From NCBI RefSeq assembly GCF_900090225.1, contig NZ_FMHY01000002.1, forward strand, positions 5,394,001 to 5,458,000: a stretch of 64,000 bases of DNA. Reading direction: 5' to 3'. This DNA is from Micromonospora eburnea (GTDB lineage Bacteria; Actinomycetota; Actinomycetes; Mycobacteriales; Micromonosporaceae). This document shows, in pieces, positions 38,626 through 47,211 of this stretch. Positions within the stretch are counted from its first letter, which is position 1. Each line of letters begins with the position of its first letter. The notes beneath the pieces are model-generated. The model searched no databases. It was not told the origin of the DNA and saw nothing but the letters and a program-made list of their open reading frames with translations. A program made the translations under genes and the position numbers.

Positions 38626-40017
38626 GTGAGCGAGCCGAACGACACGACCTTCGACATCGTCATCCTCGGAGGTGGTAGCGGCGGCTACGCGACCGCCCTG
38701 CGCGCCGTCCAGTTGGGCCTGACCGTCGCCCTGATCGAGAAGGGCAAGCTCGGGGGCACCTGCCTGCACAACGGCTGCATCCCGACCAAGGCCCTGCTGC
38801 ACGCCGCCGAGATCGCTGACCAGACCCGCGAGTCGGAGCAGTTCGGCGTCAAGGCCGAGCTGGTCGGCATCGACATGGCCGCGGTCAACGCGTACAAGGA
38901 CGGCGTGATCGCCCGGCTCTACAAGGGCCTCCAGGGGATGCTCAAGAGCAACAAGGCGATCACCATCGTCGAGGGCGCCGGCCGGCTGGTCGCGCCGAAC
39001 ACCGTCGAGGTCGACGGCAAGCGCTACACCGGCCGTAACGTCGTGCTGGCCTCCGGCTCGTACGCGAAGACCCTGCCCGGCCTGGATGTCGACGGCGAGC
39101 GGATCATCACCAGCGACCACGCCCTGGTCCTGGACCGGATCCCGTCCTCGGCGATCGTGCTCGGCGGCGGCGTGATCGGCGTCGAGTTCGCCAGCGTGTG
39201 GAAGTCCTTCGGCGTCGACGTGACCATCGTCGAGGCGCTGCCCCGCCTGGTCGCCGCCGAGGACGAGGAGTCGTCGAAGGCGCTGGAGCGGGCCTTCCGC
39301 AAGCGGAAGATCAACTTCAAGGTCGGCAAGCCGTTCGAGAAGGTCGAGAAGACCGCGAACGGCGTCAAGCTGACCATCCAGGGCGGCGAGACCGTCGAGG
39401 CCGAGCTGCTGCTGGTCGCCGTCGGCCGGGGCCCGAACACCGCCAACCTCGGGTACGAGCAGCAGGGCGTCAAGATGGACCGCGGATACGTGCTCACCGA
39501 CGAGCGGCTGCGCACCAACGTGCCGAACGTCTACGCGGTCGGCGACATCGTGCCCGGCCTCCAGCTCGCGCACCGCGGCTTCCAGCAGGGCATCTTCGTC
39601 GCCGAGGAGATCGCCGGCCTGAACCCGGCCGTGATCGACGAGGCCGGCATCCCGCGGGTCACCTACTGCGACCCGGAGCTGGCCTCGGTCGGCCTGACCG
39701 AGGCTAAGGCCAAGGAGCAGTACGGCGCCGACAAGATCAAGACCTACAACTACAACCTGGGTGGCAACGGCAAGAGCCAGATCCTCAAGACCGCCGGCCA
39801 CGTGAAGCTGGTCCGGGTCGAGGACGGCCCGGTGGTCGGCGTGCACATGGTCGGCGCCCGGGTCGGCGAGCTGATCGGCGAGGCGCAGCTCATCTACAAC
39901 TGGGAGGCGTACCCGGCCGAGGTGGCGCAGCTCGTGCACGCCCACCCGACGCAGAACGAGGCCCTGGGCGAGGCGCACCTGGCCCTGGCCGGCAAGCCGC
40001 TGCACGCGCACGCCTGA
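38626..40017 (+). CDS. lpdA: Dihydrolipoyl dehydrogenase (E3)
   Basis: A 463-residue FAD-dependent enzyme that reoxidises dihydrolipoyl groups of 2-oxoacid dehydrogenases and the glycine cleavage system. It has the FAD motif ILGGGSGGYATALRA, the redox disulfide GGTCLHNGCIPTKALL (C46 and C51 region), the NAD motif VLGGGVIGVEFASVW, VYAVGDIV and the C-terminal catalytic HAHPTQNEALGEA. GTG 38626 follows GGGAG; ATG 38554 upstream lacks one. It stands immediately before the E2 gene. Confidence 0.96.
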   Translation: MSEPNDTTFDIVILGGGSGGYATALRAVQLGLTVALIEKGKLGGTCLHNGCIPTKALLHAAEIADQTRESEQFGVKAELVGIDMAAVNAYKDGVIARLYKGLQGMLKSNKAITIVEGAGRLVAPNTVEVDGKRYTGRNVVLASGSYAKTLPGLDVDGERIITSDHALVLDRIPSSAIVLGGGVIGVEFASVWKSFGVDVTIVEALPRLVAAEDEESSKALERAFRKRKINFKVGKPFEKVEKTANGVKLTIQGGETVEAELLLVAVGRGPNTANLGYEQQGVKMDRGYVLTDERLRTNVPNVYAVGDIVPGLQLAHRGFQQGIFVAEEIAGLNPAVIDEAGIPRVTYCDPELASVGLTEAKAKEQYGADKIKTYNYNLGGNGKSQILKTAGHVKLVRVEDGPVVGVHMVGARVGELIGEAQLIYNWEAYPAEVAQLVHAHPTQNEALGEAHLALAGKPLHAHA

Positions 40018-40084
40018 CCACGACAAACGCGGCGTCCGGCGACGGGCGATGATCCCACCAGGGAAATGAAGGAGTCTGGAGAAC

Positions 40085-41857
40085 ATGCCGGTATCGGTCA
40101 CCATGCCCCGGCTCGGCGAGAGCGTCACCGAGGGCACCGTCACGCGCTGGCTCAAGCAGGAGGGCGACACCGTCGAGGTCGACGAGCCGCTGCTTGAGGT
40201 GTCCACCGACAAGGTGGACACCGAGATCCCGTCGCCCGCGGCGGGCGTGCTGAGCCGGATCGTGGTCGGCGAGGACGAGACCGCCGAGGTCGGCAGCGAG
40301 CTGGCGGTCATCGCCGGCGAGGGCGAGGCCGCCCCGCAGGCAGCCCCGGCCGCCCCTGCGGAGCAGGCCGCGGAGGCCGCCGCCGCGCCGCAGGCCGAGG
40401 CGGAGCAGCCGGCCGTGCAGGAGCCGGCGGCCCCGGCCCCGGTGCCGGCGGGCCCGGGCACCCCGGTCAAGATGCCGGCTCTGGGCGAGAGCGTCACCGA
40501 GGGTACGGTGACCCGCTGGCTCAAGCAGGTCGGCGACAGCGTCGAGGTGGACGAGCCGCTGCTGGAGGTCTCCACCGACAAGGTCGACACGGAGATCCCC
40601 TCGCCGGTCGCCGGCACGCTCCTGGAGATCAAGGTCGCCGAGGACGAGACCGCCGACGTCGGCGCGGACCTGGCGATCATCGGTGCGGCCGGTGCCGCCC
40701 CGGCCCCGGCCCCGGCTCAGCCGACCCCGGCCCCTGCCCCGGCCCCCGCGCCGAAGGTCGAGGAGCCGACCCCGGGTGTGTCGTACAACGAGCCGGCGCC
40801 GGAGGCGGAGACCGCCGCCCAGCCGGCGAAGGTCGAGCAGGCCGCGCAGCCGGCCGCGCCGACCCCCACCCCGCAGCGCCCGACCGCGCCGGCGCAGGGT
40901 GGCGGCGAGGAGGCCGCCGGCTACGTGACCCCGCTGGTCCGCAAGCTGGCTGCCGAGCACGGTGTCAGCCTGTCCTCGATCAACGGCACCGGTGTGGGCG
41001 GCCGGATCCGCAAGCAGGACGTGCTGGACGCGGCGGAGAAGGCGAAGGCCGCCAAGGCGGCCCCCGCCGCCCAGCCGGCCCCCGCCGCGGCGGCGGCCCC
41101 GGCCAAGCCGGCCGCGAAGCCGCAGCCGAGCGCGAAGCGGGGCACCACCGAGAAGCTCCCCCGGATCCGCGCGGTCATCGCCAAGCGGATGCAGGAGTCG
41201 CTGCACGAGATGGCGCAGCTCACCACGGTGATCGAGGTGGACGTCACCAAGGTCGCCAAGCTGCGGGCGCAGGCGAAGGACTCGTTCCTGCAGCGGCACG
41301 GCGTGAAGCTGTCCTTCATGCCGTTCTTCGCCCTGGCGGCGGTCGAGGCGCTCCAGACGTACCCGATCGTCAACGGCAGCATGGACCTCGACGCCGGGAC
41401 GATCACCTACCCGGAGGCCGAGCACCTCGGCATCGCGGTGGACACCGAGCGGGGCCTGATGGTGCCGGTCATCCACAACGCCGGCGACCTCAACCTGGGC
41501 GGGATCGCCAAGCGGATCGCCGACCTGGCCGAGCGGACCCGGACCAACAAGATCAGCCCGGACGAGATCGCCGGGGCGACCTTCACGCTGACCAACACCG
41601 GCAGCCGGGGCGCCCTCTTCGACACCCCGATCGTGCCGTCGCCGCAGTCGGCGATGCTCGGCACGGGTGCCGTGGTGAAGCGCCCGGTCGTGGTCAACGA
41701 CCCGGAGCTGGGCGAGGTCATCGCGGTCCGGTCGATGGTCTACCTGGCCCTGTCGTACGACCACCGGCTGATCGACGGCGCGGACGCGGCCCGCTTCCTC
41801 GTCGCCGTCAAGGAGCGGCTGGAGGCCGGCAACTTCGAGGCCGACCTGGGGCTCTGA
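40085..41857 (+). CDS. sucB: 2-oxoacid dehydrogenase E2 (dihydrolipoyllysine succinyl/acyltransferase)
   Basis: The 590-residue protein has two lipoyl domains, each with the lipoylated Lys in STDKVDTEIPSP (about residues 43 and 171). Ala/Pro linkers separate them. An E3-binding domain (VTPLVRKLAAEHGVSLSSINGTGVGGRIRKQDVL, about 280-315) and a catalytic acyltransferase domain (about 355-590) ending YDHRLIDGADAARF with the His and Asp follow. In mycobacteria the matching gene (dlaT) serves pyruvate dehydrogenase, so the substrate (2-oxoglutarate or pyruvate) is not settled. AAGGAG precedes ATG 40085. Confidence 0.93.
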   Translation: MPVSVTMPRLGESVTEGTVTRWLKQEGDTVEVDEPLLEVSTDKVDTEIPSPAAGVLSRIVVGEDETAEVGSELAVIAGEGEAAPQAAPAAPAEQAAEAAAAPQAEAEQPAVQEPAAPAPVPAGPGTPVKMPALGESVTEGTVTRWLKQVGDSVEVDEPLLEVSTDKVDTEIPSPVAGTLLEIKVAEDETADVGADLAIIGAAGAAPAPAPAQPTPAPAPAPAPKVEEPTPGVSYNEPAPEAETAAQPAKVEQAAQPAAPTPTPQRPTAPAQGGGEEAAGYVTPLVRKLAAEHGVSLSSINGTGVGGRIRKQDVLDAAEKAKAAKAAPAAQPAPAAAAAPAKPAAKPQPSAKRGTTEKLPRIRAVIAKRMQESLHEMAQLTTVIEVDVTKVAKLRAQAKDSFLQRHGVKLSFMPFFALAAVEALQTYPIVNGSMDLDAGTITYPEAEHLGIAVDTERGLMVPVIHNAGDLNLGGIAKRIADLAERTRTNKISPDEIAGATFTLTNTGSRGALFDTPIVPSPQSAMLGTGAVVKRPVVVNDPELGEVIAVRSMVYLALSYDHRLIDGADAARFLVAVKERLEAGNFEADLGL

Positions 41858-41875
41858 CCCCGGCGGAGACGCCCT

Positions 41876-41917
41876 GAGGAAGGGGGCGCGCGGTGTACGC
41901 CGCGCGCCCCCTTCCTC
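41876..41917 (+). terminator. Strong terminator after the E2 gene
   Basis: A perfect 18-bp inverted repeat (41876-41893 and 41900-41917, 6-nt loop) begins 18 nt after the stop codon. Confidence 0.9.
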
Positions 41918-41966
41918 GTACCGGAATCCGGCACGGGAAGCGTTCGGCCGCTGAAAGACTCGTCCG

Positions 41967-43295
41967 GTGAGCGGCTTCGGGTGGCGGAGGCACCTCGGGC
42001 CGGCGGTGCCGGTGGCCCCCGCGGCCCGGGTCGACCGGTTCGAGGTCTTCTTCGACCTGGTCTTTGTCTTCTCGTTCTTCATCATCACCCGGACCACCGC
42101 ACAGGAGATCAGCGGCGGGGCGCTGCTGCACGCCCTGCTGGTCCTCGCCGTGCTCTGGTGGACGTGGGTGTTGCACAGCGTGGTCGCCACCCGGGTCCGG
42201 CTCGGCGAGGGCTTCGTGCCGGTGCTGATGACGATCGGCATGGCGGCGCTGTTCACCTTCGCCCTGTCACTGCCGCAGGCGTTCCGGGATGTGCGGGGCG
42301 CCGCCGGGCCGATCGTCGCGGCGATCAGCTACATCGTGGTCCGCCTGGTCCACGTGCTGCTCCTCCTGCACTCAGTACGGGACAACCCGAACGAGCGCCG
42401 GCCGTTGATGCGGTTCGCGCCGGAACTGGCGGCCAGCACCCTGCTGCTGCTCGCCGCCGCGCTGATCCCCCCGGCCCTGCACGGCTCCGCCGCGGCCCCG
42501 ATCGTCCGGGACGGGCTGTGGGCCGCGGTGGTGCTGCTCCAGTACACCAGCGGCCAGCTCATCAGTTCCTCGGGCTGGGGCATCGCCTCGGCCGAACACT
42601 GGACCGAACGGTACGACCTGATTCTGATCATCGCGCTGGGCGAGTCGGTCATCTCGGTCGGCGTCGGCAGCAACCTGCTCGGCCAGCCGCCCACCGGGCC
42701 GGCCGTGGCAGCGGCGGTGCTCGGCATCTTCTTCACCGCCGCGCTCTGGTGGGCGCACTACGACATGATCGGGCCGGCCGCCCGGATCGCCCTGCACGCG
42801 GCACAGGGCAAACCCCGGCTCACCATGGCCCGGGACGCCTACGCGTACTGCTACCTGCCGATGATCGCCGGCATCATCCTCTTCGCGCTCGGCGCCGAGG
42901 CGATCGTCACTCAGATCACCAACCTGCACGTCTCCAACTGGGAGCCGGCCCACGGCCCGGCCGCGCCGCTGCTCTTCGGCGGGGTGTTCCTGTACCTCGT
43001 CGGCAACATGCTCTTCCAACTGCGGACCCTGCGCACCCTGAGCTGGACCCGGGTCGGCACGCTGGGGCTGCTCGCCATCTGTCCCCCGCTGGTCGGCCGG
43101 CTGCCGGCGCTGGCGACCCTGGCGCTGCTGACCGTGATCTGCGTGGGCATGGTGGCCGCCGAGGTGGTGATCTTCTCCGAGGGCCGGACGGCGCTGCGCG
43201 AGCTGATCTTCGAGGAGCGGGTCACCCATGAGGCGCACGAGGCCGCCTACCGGGCCCGTTGGCACGAGCCGAACGAGCCGGACGAGGGGGAATGA
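41967..43295 (+). CDS. Low temperature requirement protein A (LtrA) family membrane protein
   Basis: A 442-residue protein with about eleven transmembrane helices. The N-terminal motif RFEVFFDLVFVFSFFIITR and the later YDLILIIALGESVISVG with ALWWAHYD are characteristic of LtrA. The family name comes from Listeria cold growth; biochemical function is not established. GTG 41967 follows a weak AAGACT -10-like box by six bases and may be leaderless. Charged C-terminal tail (residues 415-442). Confidence 0.88.
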   Translation: MSGFGWRRHLGPAVPVAPAARVDRFEVFFDLVFVFSFFIITRTTAQEISGGALLHALLVLAVLWWTWVLHSVVATRVRLGEGFVPVLMTIGMAALFTFALSLPQAFRDVRGAAGPIVAAISYIVVRLVHVLLLLHSVRDNPNERRPLMRFAPELAASTLLLLAAALIPPALHGSAAAPIVRDGLWAAVVLLQYTSGQLISSSGWGIASAEHWTERYDLILIIALGESVISVGVGSNLLGQPPTGPAVAAAVLGIFFTAALWWAHYDMIGPAARIALHAAQGKPRLTMARDAYAYCYLPMIAGIILFALGAEAIVTQITNLHVSNWEPAHGPAAPLLFGGVFLYLVGNMLFQLRTLRTLSWTRVGTLGLLAICPPLVGRLPALATLALLTVICVGMVAAEVVIFSEGRTALRELIFEERVTHEAHEAAYRARWHEPNEPDEGE

Positions 43296-43410
43296 ACCGG
43301 CGCGGGCTGGTGTGATGGACCGGCCGGCCGGGGGCGACCACCCGGTCGGGCAACGGGGTAGGATCCGCAACCAGCGTCGCGGTGCACCCGGCTCGAAGAC
43401 CGCCGTGGGC

Positions 43411-44031
43411 ATGGAGGCGCGGGACGTAGGGAACCATGTGCACCCATCCCACTCACCGGCCGGGCGGCTGACCGCCCTCGGCACCCAGTTGATCGAGATC
43501 CACGACTGGCTCCGCGAGGAGCTGGCCCGGCTCCGCGCGAGTCTCGACTCCCCCGGCAGCGCCGGCACGGGCCTGACCCGCGAGCTACGGGCACACTGCG
43601 TCGGCTTCTGCGCGGCACTCGAACGGCACCACAGCGGCGAAGACGACGGCGTGTTCCGCCTCCTCGCCGAGCAGGTGCCCGAGCTGAGACCCGTCCTCGC
43701 CGAACTGCGCGAGGACCACCGCGTGGTCGCGGACCTGCTGAACCGGATCGACGCCCTGCTCACCGGGGCGGCCGACGGGGCGACGGTCCGGACCGAGCTG
43801 GACGGCCTCGCCGCGCTGATCGAGTCGCACTTCAGCTACGAGGAGCGGAAGCTGGTGGCCGCGCTGGACGCGGTGAACGGCACTGCGGCCGAGGAGTTGT
43901 TCTCACTTGCCGTGCCGGATCGACCGGATGCGCCGAGCGTGAACCGAGCGGACGGCCGCGACGTGGGAACATCCGGCGTCCGTCGACCGGGACGCTGGCG
44001 AGACCCATCCGAGGGGACGGAGACAGCATGA
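43411..44031 (+). CDS. Hemerythrin HHE-domain protein
   Basis: A 206-residue protein whose helical bundle (about residues 20-160) carries the iron-ligand pattern IEIHDWLREEL, ERHHSGEDDGVFRLL, REDHRVVADLL and IESHFSYEERKL. Such non-heme di-iron proteins bind oxygen or nitric oxide. The start is uncertain: ATG 43411 gives the normal N-terminus; an in-frame ATG at 43315 is possible. The stop overlaps the ATG of the next aldo/keto reductase (ATGA), so the two are co-translated. Confidence 0.82.
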   Translation: MEARDVGNHVHPSHSPAGRLTALGTQLIEIHDWLREELARLRASLDSPGSAGTGLTRELRAHCVGFCAALERHHSGEDDGVFRLLAEQVPELRPVLAELREDHRVVADLLNRIDALLTGAADGATVRTELDGLAALIESHFSYEERKLVAALDAVNGTAAEELFSLAVPDRPDAPSVNRADGRDVGTSGVRRPGRWRDPSEGTETA

Positions 44032-44933
44032 CCACGGGGACGACCAACGCGGCAGCGGCCGGGACCTGGCGGCTCGGCGACCGCACGGTCAACCGGATCG
44101 GCTTCGGCGCGATGCGGCTGACCGCCAGCGCCGACGGCAGCCCCAGCGACCGGGACCGGGCGGTCGGCGTGCTGCGCCGCGCCGTTGAACTGGGCGTCAA
44201 CCACATCGACACGGCCGCGTTCTACTTCTCGGCGCGGCGCTCGGCGAACGAGCTGATCAACCGGGCGCTGTCGCCGTACCCGGAGGATCTGGTCATCGTG
44301 ACCAAGGTCGGGCCGGGCAGGGACCCGTCCGGTGAGTGGCTGCCGATGGCCCGGCCCGACCAGCTCCGCGGCCAGGTCGAGGAGAACCTGCGCCAGCTCG
44401 GCCGCGACCACCTCGACGTGGTCAACCTCCGGGTGTACGGTCCGGAGCCGCTGGCCGAGCACTTCGGCGCGCTGGCCGAGCTGCGCGACGCCGGGTTGAT
44501 CCGCCACCTGGGCGTCTCCGCCGTGCAGCCGCATCAGGTCGCCGAGGCGCGCGCCATCGCCCCGGTGGTCTGCGTGCAGAACTCGTGGGGCCTCGGCTAC
44601 CGGCTGAGCAACGACGCGCTGATCCGGGACTGCGCCGCGCACGGGACGGCCTTCGTGCCGTTCTTCTCGCTGGCCACCAGCGGACGGGAGGCTGGCGCGA
44701 CCGGTGTCGAGCACGACGAGGTGCGCGCGGTCGCCCGCGAGCGCGGCGTCACCCCGGCCCAGGTGCGGCTGGCCTGGACGCTGTATCAGGGGCCGAACGT
44801 GCTAGCCATCCCCGGCACTGGCAACCCCGACCACCTCACCCAGAACGTCGCCGCCGGTGCCCTCCGCCTCACCCCCGCCGACCTGACCCGCCTGGCGGCC
44901 GTCCACCGCGGGAAAGGAGGGGCCCCCTCTTAA
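44028..44933 (+). CDS. Aldo/keto reductase
   Basis: A 301-residue NADPH-type oxidoreductase: VNRIGFGAMRLTA, NHIDTAAFYFSARRSANELINRAL (Asp and Tyr), VIVTKVGPGRD (Lys) and an AIPGTGNPDHLTQN cofactor end. The usual catalytic His position is replaced near NLRVYGPEPLAE, where many AKRs have H or R-x-H; this should be checked. It is coupled to the hemerythrin gene by a 4-nt overlap. Its last codons (GKGGAPS) are provided by the GGGGCCCC repeat element that follows. Confidence 0.85.
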   Translation: MTTGTTNAAAAGTWRLGDRTVNRIGFGAMRLTASADGSPSDRDRAVGVLRRAVELGVNHIDTAAFYFSARRSANELINRALSPYPEDLVIVTKVGPGRDPSGEWLPMARPDQLRGQVEENLRQLGRDHLDVVNLRVYGPEPLAEHFGALAELRDAGLIRHLGVSAVQPHQVAEARAIAPVVCVQNSWGLGYRLSNDALIRDCAAHGTAFVPFFSLATSGREAGATGVEHDEVRAVARERGVTPAQVRLAWTLYQGPNVLAIPGTGNPDHLTQNVAAGALRLTPADLTRLAAVHRGKGGAPS

Positions 44934-44966
44934 CGCCTGGCGTTGTATAGGGGCCCCCTCCTAACA
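44911..44966. repeat. GGGGCCCC/TTAAC intergenic repeat element (second copy)
   Basis: This is homologous to 8842-8897: two GGGGCCCC cores each followed by a TTAAC/CTAAC, separated by GCCTGGCGTTGTATA. The left part overlaps the end of the aldo/keto reductase coding region. Confidence 0.7.
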
Positions 44967-45047
44967 AGCCGCTCGGCGGATTCGCCCGTTGGCAGAATCA
45001 GCGGGCGTGGGGTGGTCGGGGCCAGGGCGGGCGCACATGCTGGAGGG

Positions 45048-45974
45048 ATGGCGATCTTCTCCGTACAGGCTCAACCGACCGACGCGGCGAGCTGGCTCGA
45101 CCTGGCCCGCCGGGTCGAGGCGGCCGGTTTCGACTCGCTGTCCGCCGCTGACCACCCGGGCCTCGGCGCGTCGCCGTTCGTGGCCCTGGCCGCCGCGGCG
45201 GCGGTGACCTCGACGCTGGGCCTCGGCTCGTACGTCTCCAACGCCGGGGTCCGCGAGCCGATCCTGCTCGCCACCGACGTGGCCACCCTCGACGTGGTCT
45301 CCGGCGGCCGGGCCCGGCTCGGCCTCGGCGCCGGCCACACCCCGGCCGAGTGGCGGGCCGTCGGCCGGAAACGCCCCGACGTCGCCGGGCGGGTCCGCCG
45401 CTGCATCGCCGTCGCCGAGGCGACCCGCGACCTGCTGGCCGGCGAGGAGGTCACCGTGGACACCCCGGACCTGGCCGCCCACGCCGCCCGGCTCGCCGGG
45501 TTGCGGCCGGTCCAGGCCCATGTCCCGCTCACCATCGGTACGGCGAACTCGACGCTGTTGCGCTGGGCCGGCACGCACGCCGACGTGGTCGGGTTGGCCG
45601 GCTTCGGGCGTACCCTCGCCGACGGCTACATGCACGAGGTGCGGTGGCGGGCCGACCAGCTCGAAGCGCAGTTCGCCCAGGTGGCGGCCGGTGCCGCCGG
45701 CCGCGCCGAGCCGCCCGTCCTGGAGGCGCTGGTCCAGCAGGTCACCGTGACCGACGACGCCGAGGCCGCCGCCGCGCGGTTCGCCGCGCACGGCGGCCTC
45801 ACCGCCGCCGAGGTGCTCGCCACGCCGTTCGTGCTGATCGGCACCGAGGACGAGATCGTCACGGCGGTCGCGGACCACCAGCGCCGCTGGGGGATCACCC
45901 GCTTCGTGGTACGCGCCGAAGCCGTCGACGCGATCACCCCGCTCCTCCCCCGCCTGGCCACCCTCTCGGCTTGA
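45048..45974 (+). CDS. LLM-class (luciferase-like) flavin-dependent oxidoreductase
   Basis: A 308-residue F420- or FMN-dependent TIM-barrel protein: DLARRVEAAGFDSLSAADHPGLG, TLGLGSYVSNAGVREPILLATDVATLDVVSGGRARLGLGAGHTP and the C-terminal TPFVLIGTEDEIV. It resembles the TIGR03621 group of F420-dependent oxidoreductases. Substrate unknown. ATG 45048 begins directly after GGAGGG, too close for a normal ribosome site, so translation may begin at GTG 45012 in the same frame; the conserved region starts at 45048. Confidence 0.83.
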   Translation: MAIFSVQAQPTDAASWLDLARRVEAAGFDSLSAADHPGLGASPFVALAAAAAVTSTLGLGSYVSNAGVREPILLATDVATLDVVSGGRARLGLGAGHTPAEWRAVGRKRPDVAGRVRRCIAVAEATRDLLAGEEVTVDTPDLAAHAARLAGLRPVQAHVPLTIGTANSTLLRWAGTHADVVGLAGFGRTLADGYMHEVRWRADQLEAQFAQVAAGAAGRAEPPVLEALVQQVTVTDDAEAAAARFAAHGGLTAAEVLATPFVLIGTEDEIVTAVADHQRRWGITRFVVRAEAVDAITPLLPRLATLSA

Positions 45975-46133
45975 GCTACCCGGTTCGCCGGTGCGGATCC
46001 GCCGTCACCCACACCACCGCTCGCCCCGCCGCTGGCGGGCCAGGTGCCGCCGCAGATCTTGGGCAAATATGCGGGTGGCGGCGATGAGCAAGGTGTTGTC
46101 GGCCGCGCTGCGTCGTAGCACCTCGTAGCACAT

Positions 46134-46146
46134 CAGGTCTAACCTG
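46134..46146. promoter_or_regulatory. Toxin-antitoxin operator overlapping the -10 box
   Basis: A perfect palindrome CAGGT-CTA-ACCTG contains the -10 sequence TAACCT (46140-46145), which ends six bases before GTG 46152. A direct repeat CGTAGCAC (46114-46121 and 46124-46131) lies just upstream. The antitoxin would thus block its own leaderless promoter. Confidence 0.55.
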
Positions 46147-46151
46147 TCGCC

Positions 46152-46421
46152 GTGGCAGAGCATGCTCCGCGCGAGATCACGCAGCGCGAGCTACGCAACG
46201 ACTCAGATGCCATCATGCGCGACGTTGAGCGTGGAGAATCGTTCACCATCACCCGCAACGGCACCCCGATCGGCCGGCTGATCCCTATCCGGCGACGCAC
46301 CTTCGTTCCCCGAGCCGAGGTTATGGCGGCCTTCGCGACGGCACCCGCGCTCGACGAGTCCAGATTCCGCAGGGACCTCGACGCAGCGATCGGGCAGGAT
46401 CTTCTCGACCGTGAGTGGTGA
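46152..46421 (+). CDS. Phd/YefM-type antitoxin
   Basis: An 89-residue protein with the Phd/YefM fold: ITQRELRNDSDAIMRDVERGESFTITRNGTPIGRLIPI. The C-terminal part (FATAPALDESRFRRDLDAAIGQ) would wrap the toxin. The GTG start at 46152 appears leaderless. It is followed by the PIN toxin with an 11-nt overlap, the classic antitoxin-first order. Expected to bind its own promoter. Confidence 0.9.
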   Translation: MAEHAPREITQRELRNDSDAIMRDVERGESFTITRNGTPIGRLIPIRRRTFVPRAEVMAAFATAPALDESRFRRDLDAAIGQDLLDREW

Positions 46422-46830
46422 ACTCCCCCTTCGTGGCCTGATCGACACCAACATCGTCATCCACCTCGCCGGCCCGAATCCCGCAGAGCTTCCCGAGGAG
46501 ATGGTGATCAGCGCCGTCACCCTCGCGGAACTGTCCGCTGGGCCCCACCACACGGACGATCCGCGGGAAAGAGCGCGCCGAACGAGCGTCCTTCAGCACG
46601 TGGAAGCGACGTTCGAACCGTTACCCTTCGGCGGCGAGGCGGCGCGAGCGTTCGGTCTAGTCTCCGCGGCCGTGCTGGCCACGGGCCGCGGCACTCGCCG
46701 CAGGATCGCCGACCTCATGATTGCATCGGTGGCCCACACGAACGGCCTGCCGCTCTACACCACCAATCATGCCGGCTTCGAGGGGTTGGACGACCTCGTC
46801 ACGGTGAGGGCGGTGAACCGCCCCGCGTAG
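46411..46830 (+). CDS. VapC-type PIN-domain toxin ribonuclease
   Basis: A 139-residue PIN protein: GLIDTNIVIHLA with D12, E40 in VTLAELSAG, D101 in RIADLMIASVAHTNGLPL and N119 in YTTNHAGFEGLDDL, the four-acid pattern with Asn/His at the last site, where a D is common. It would cut tRNA or rRNA when free of antitoxin; the target is unknown. GTG 46411 overlaps the antitoxin gene. Base composition is a little lower in GC than neighbours. Confidence 0.9.
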   Translation: MSGELPLRGLIDTNIVIHLAGPNPAELPEEMVISAVTLAELSAGPHHTDDPRERARRTSVLQHVEATFEPLPFGGEAARAFGLVSAAVLATGRGTRRRIADLMIASVAHTNGLPLYTTNHAGFEGLDDLVTVRAVNRPA

Positions 46831-46920
46831 CCTCGGCACCGCCGCCCGGCGCTACGCCGCTCGACGGCGTGGGCTACTCGAAGTTGGCGGCCCGGTGGGC
46901 GCTCCCGGGCTTACCTCCAT

Positions 46921-46968
46921 GAGCGATATAGCTGGGAGGCACGTATGTGACTCACAGTCATATCGCTC
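46921..46968. repeat. Inverted repeat abutting the GntR-like stop codon
   Basis: Perfect 9-bp arms GAGCGATAT (46921-46929) and ATATCGCTC (46960-46968) flank an imperfect inner palindrome TATGTGACT-CAC-AGTCATA. The right arm ends one base before the GntR-like stop. It may be a terminator or a binding site; its composition is AT-richer than usual here. Confidence 0.5.
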
Positions 46969-47211
46969 TCAGGACTTGCCCACTCCGCCCGGCGGCTGCT
47001 CGGCAACGAACACACCGACGCCCTGCACGCCTTCGACCAGACCCTCGGTCCTGAGCGCGAAGATGGCTTGCCGGACAACGATGGTCGAGACTCCGTGCTC
47101 CTTGCAGAGCTGAGCCGTGGACGGGAGCTTGTCTCCCGGAACGAGTTCACCGGACGCGATCTGCCCACGGATATGATCCGCGAGCTGCGCCCATTTGGGC
47201 TTGGCGGGCAT
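46969..47211 (-). CDS. GntR-type winged-helix protein, DNA-binding domain only
   Basis: An 80-residue protein consisting only of the GntR winged helix (WAQLADHIRGQIASGELVPGDKLPSTAQLCKEHGVSTIVVRQAIFALRTEGLVEGVQGVGVFVAE). No effector domain follows. Such short GntR proteins are common on actinomycete islands and plasmids. ATG 47211 has GGGAGA upstream. Its promoter region (47212-47330) is unusually AT-rich, suggesting transfer. Confidence 0.85.
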   Translation of the reverse strand: MPAKPKWAQLADHIRGQIASGELVPGDKLPSTAQLCKEHGVSTIVVRQAIFALRTEGLVEGVQGVGVFVAEQPPGGVGKS

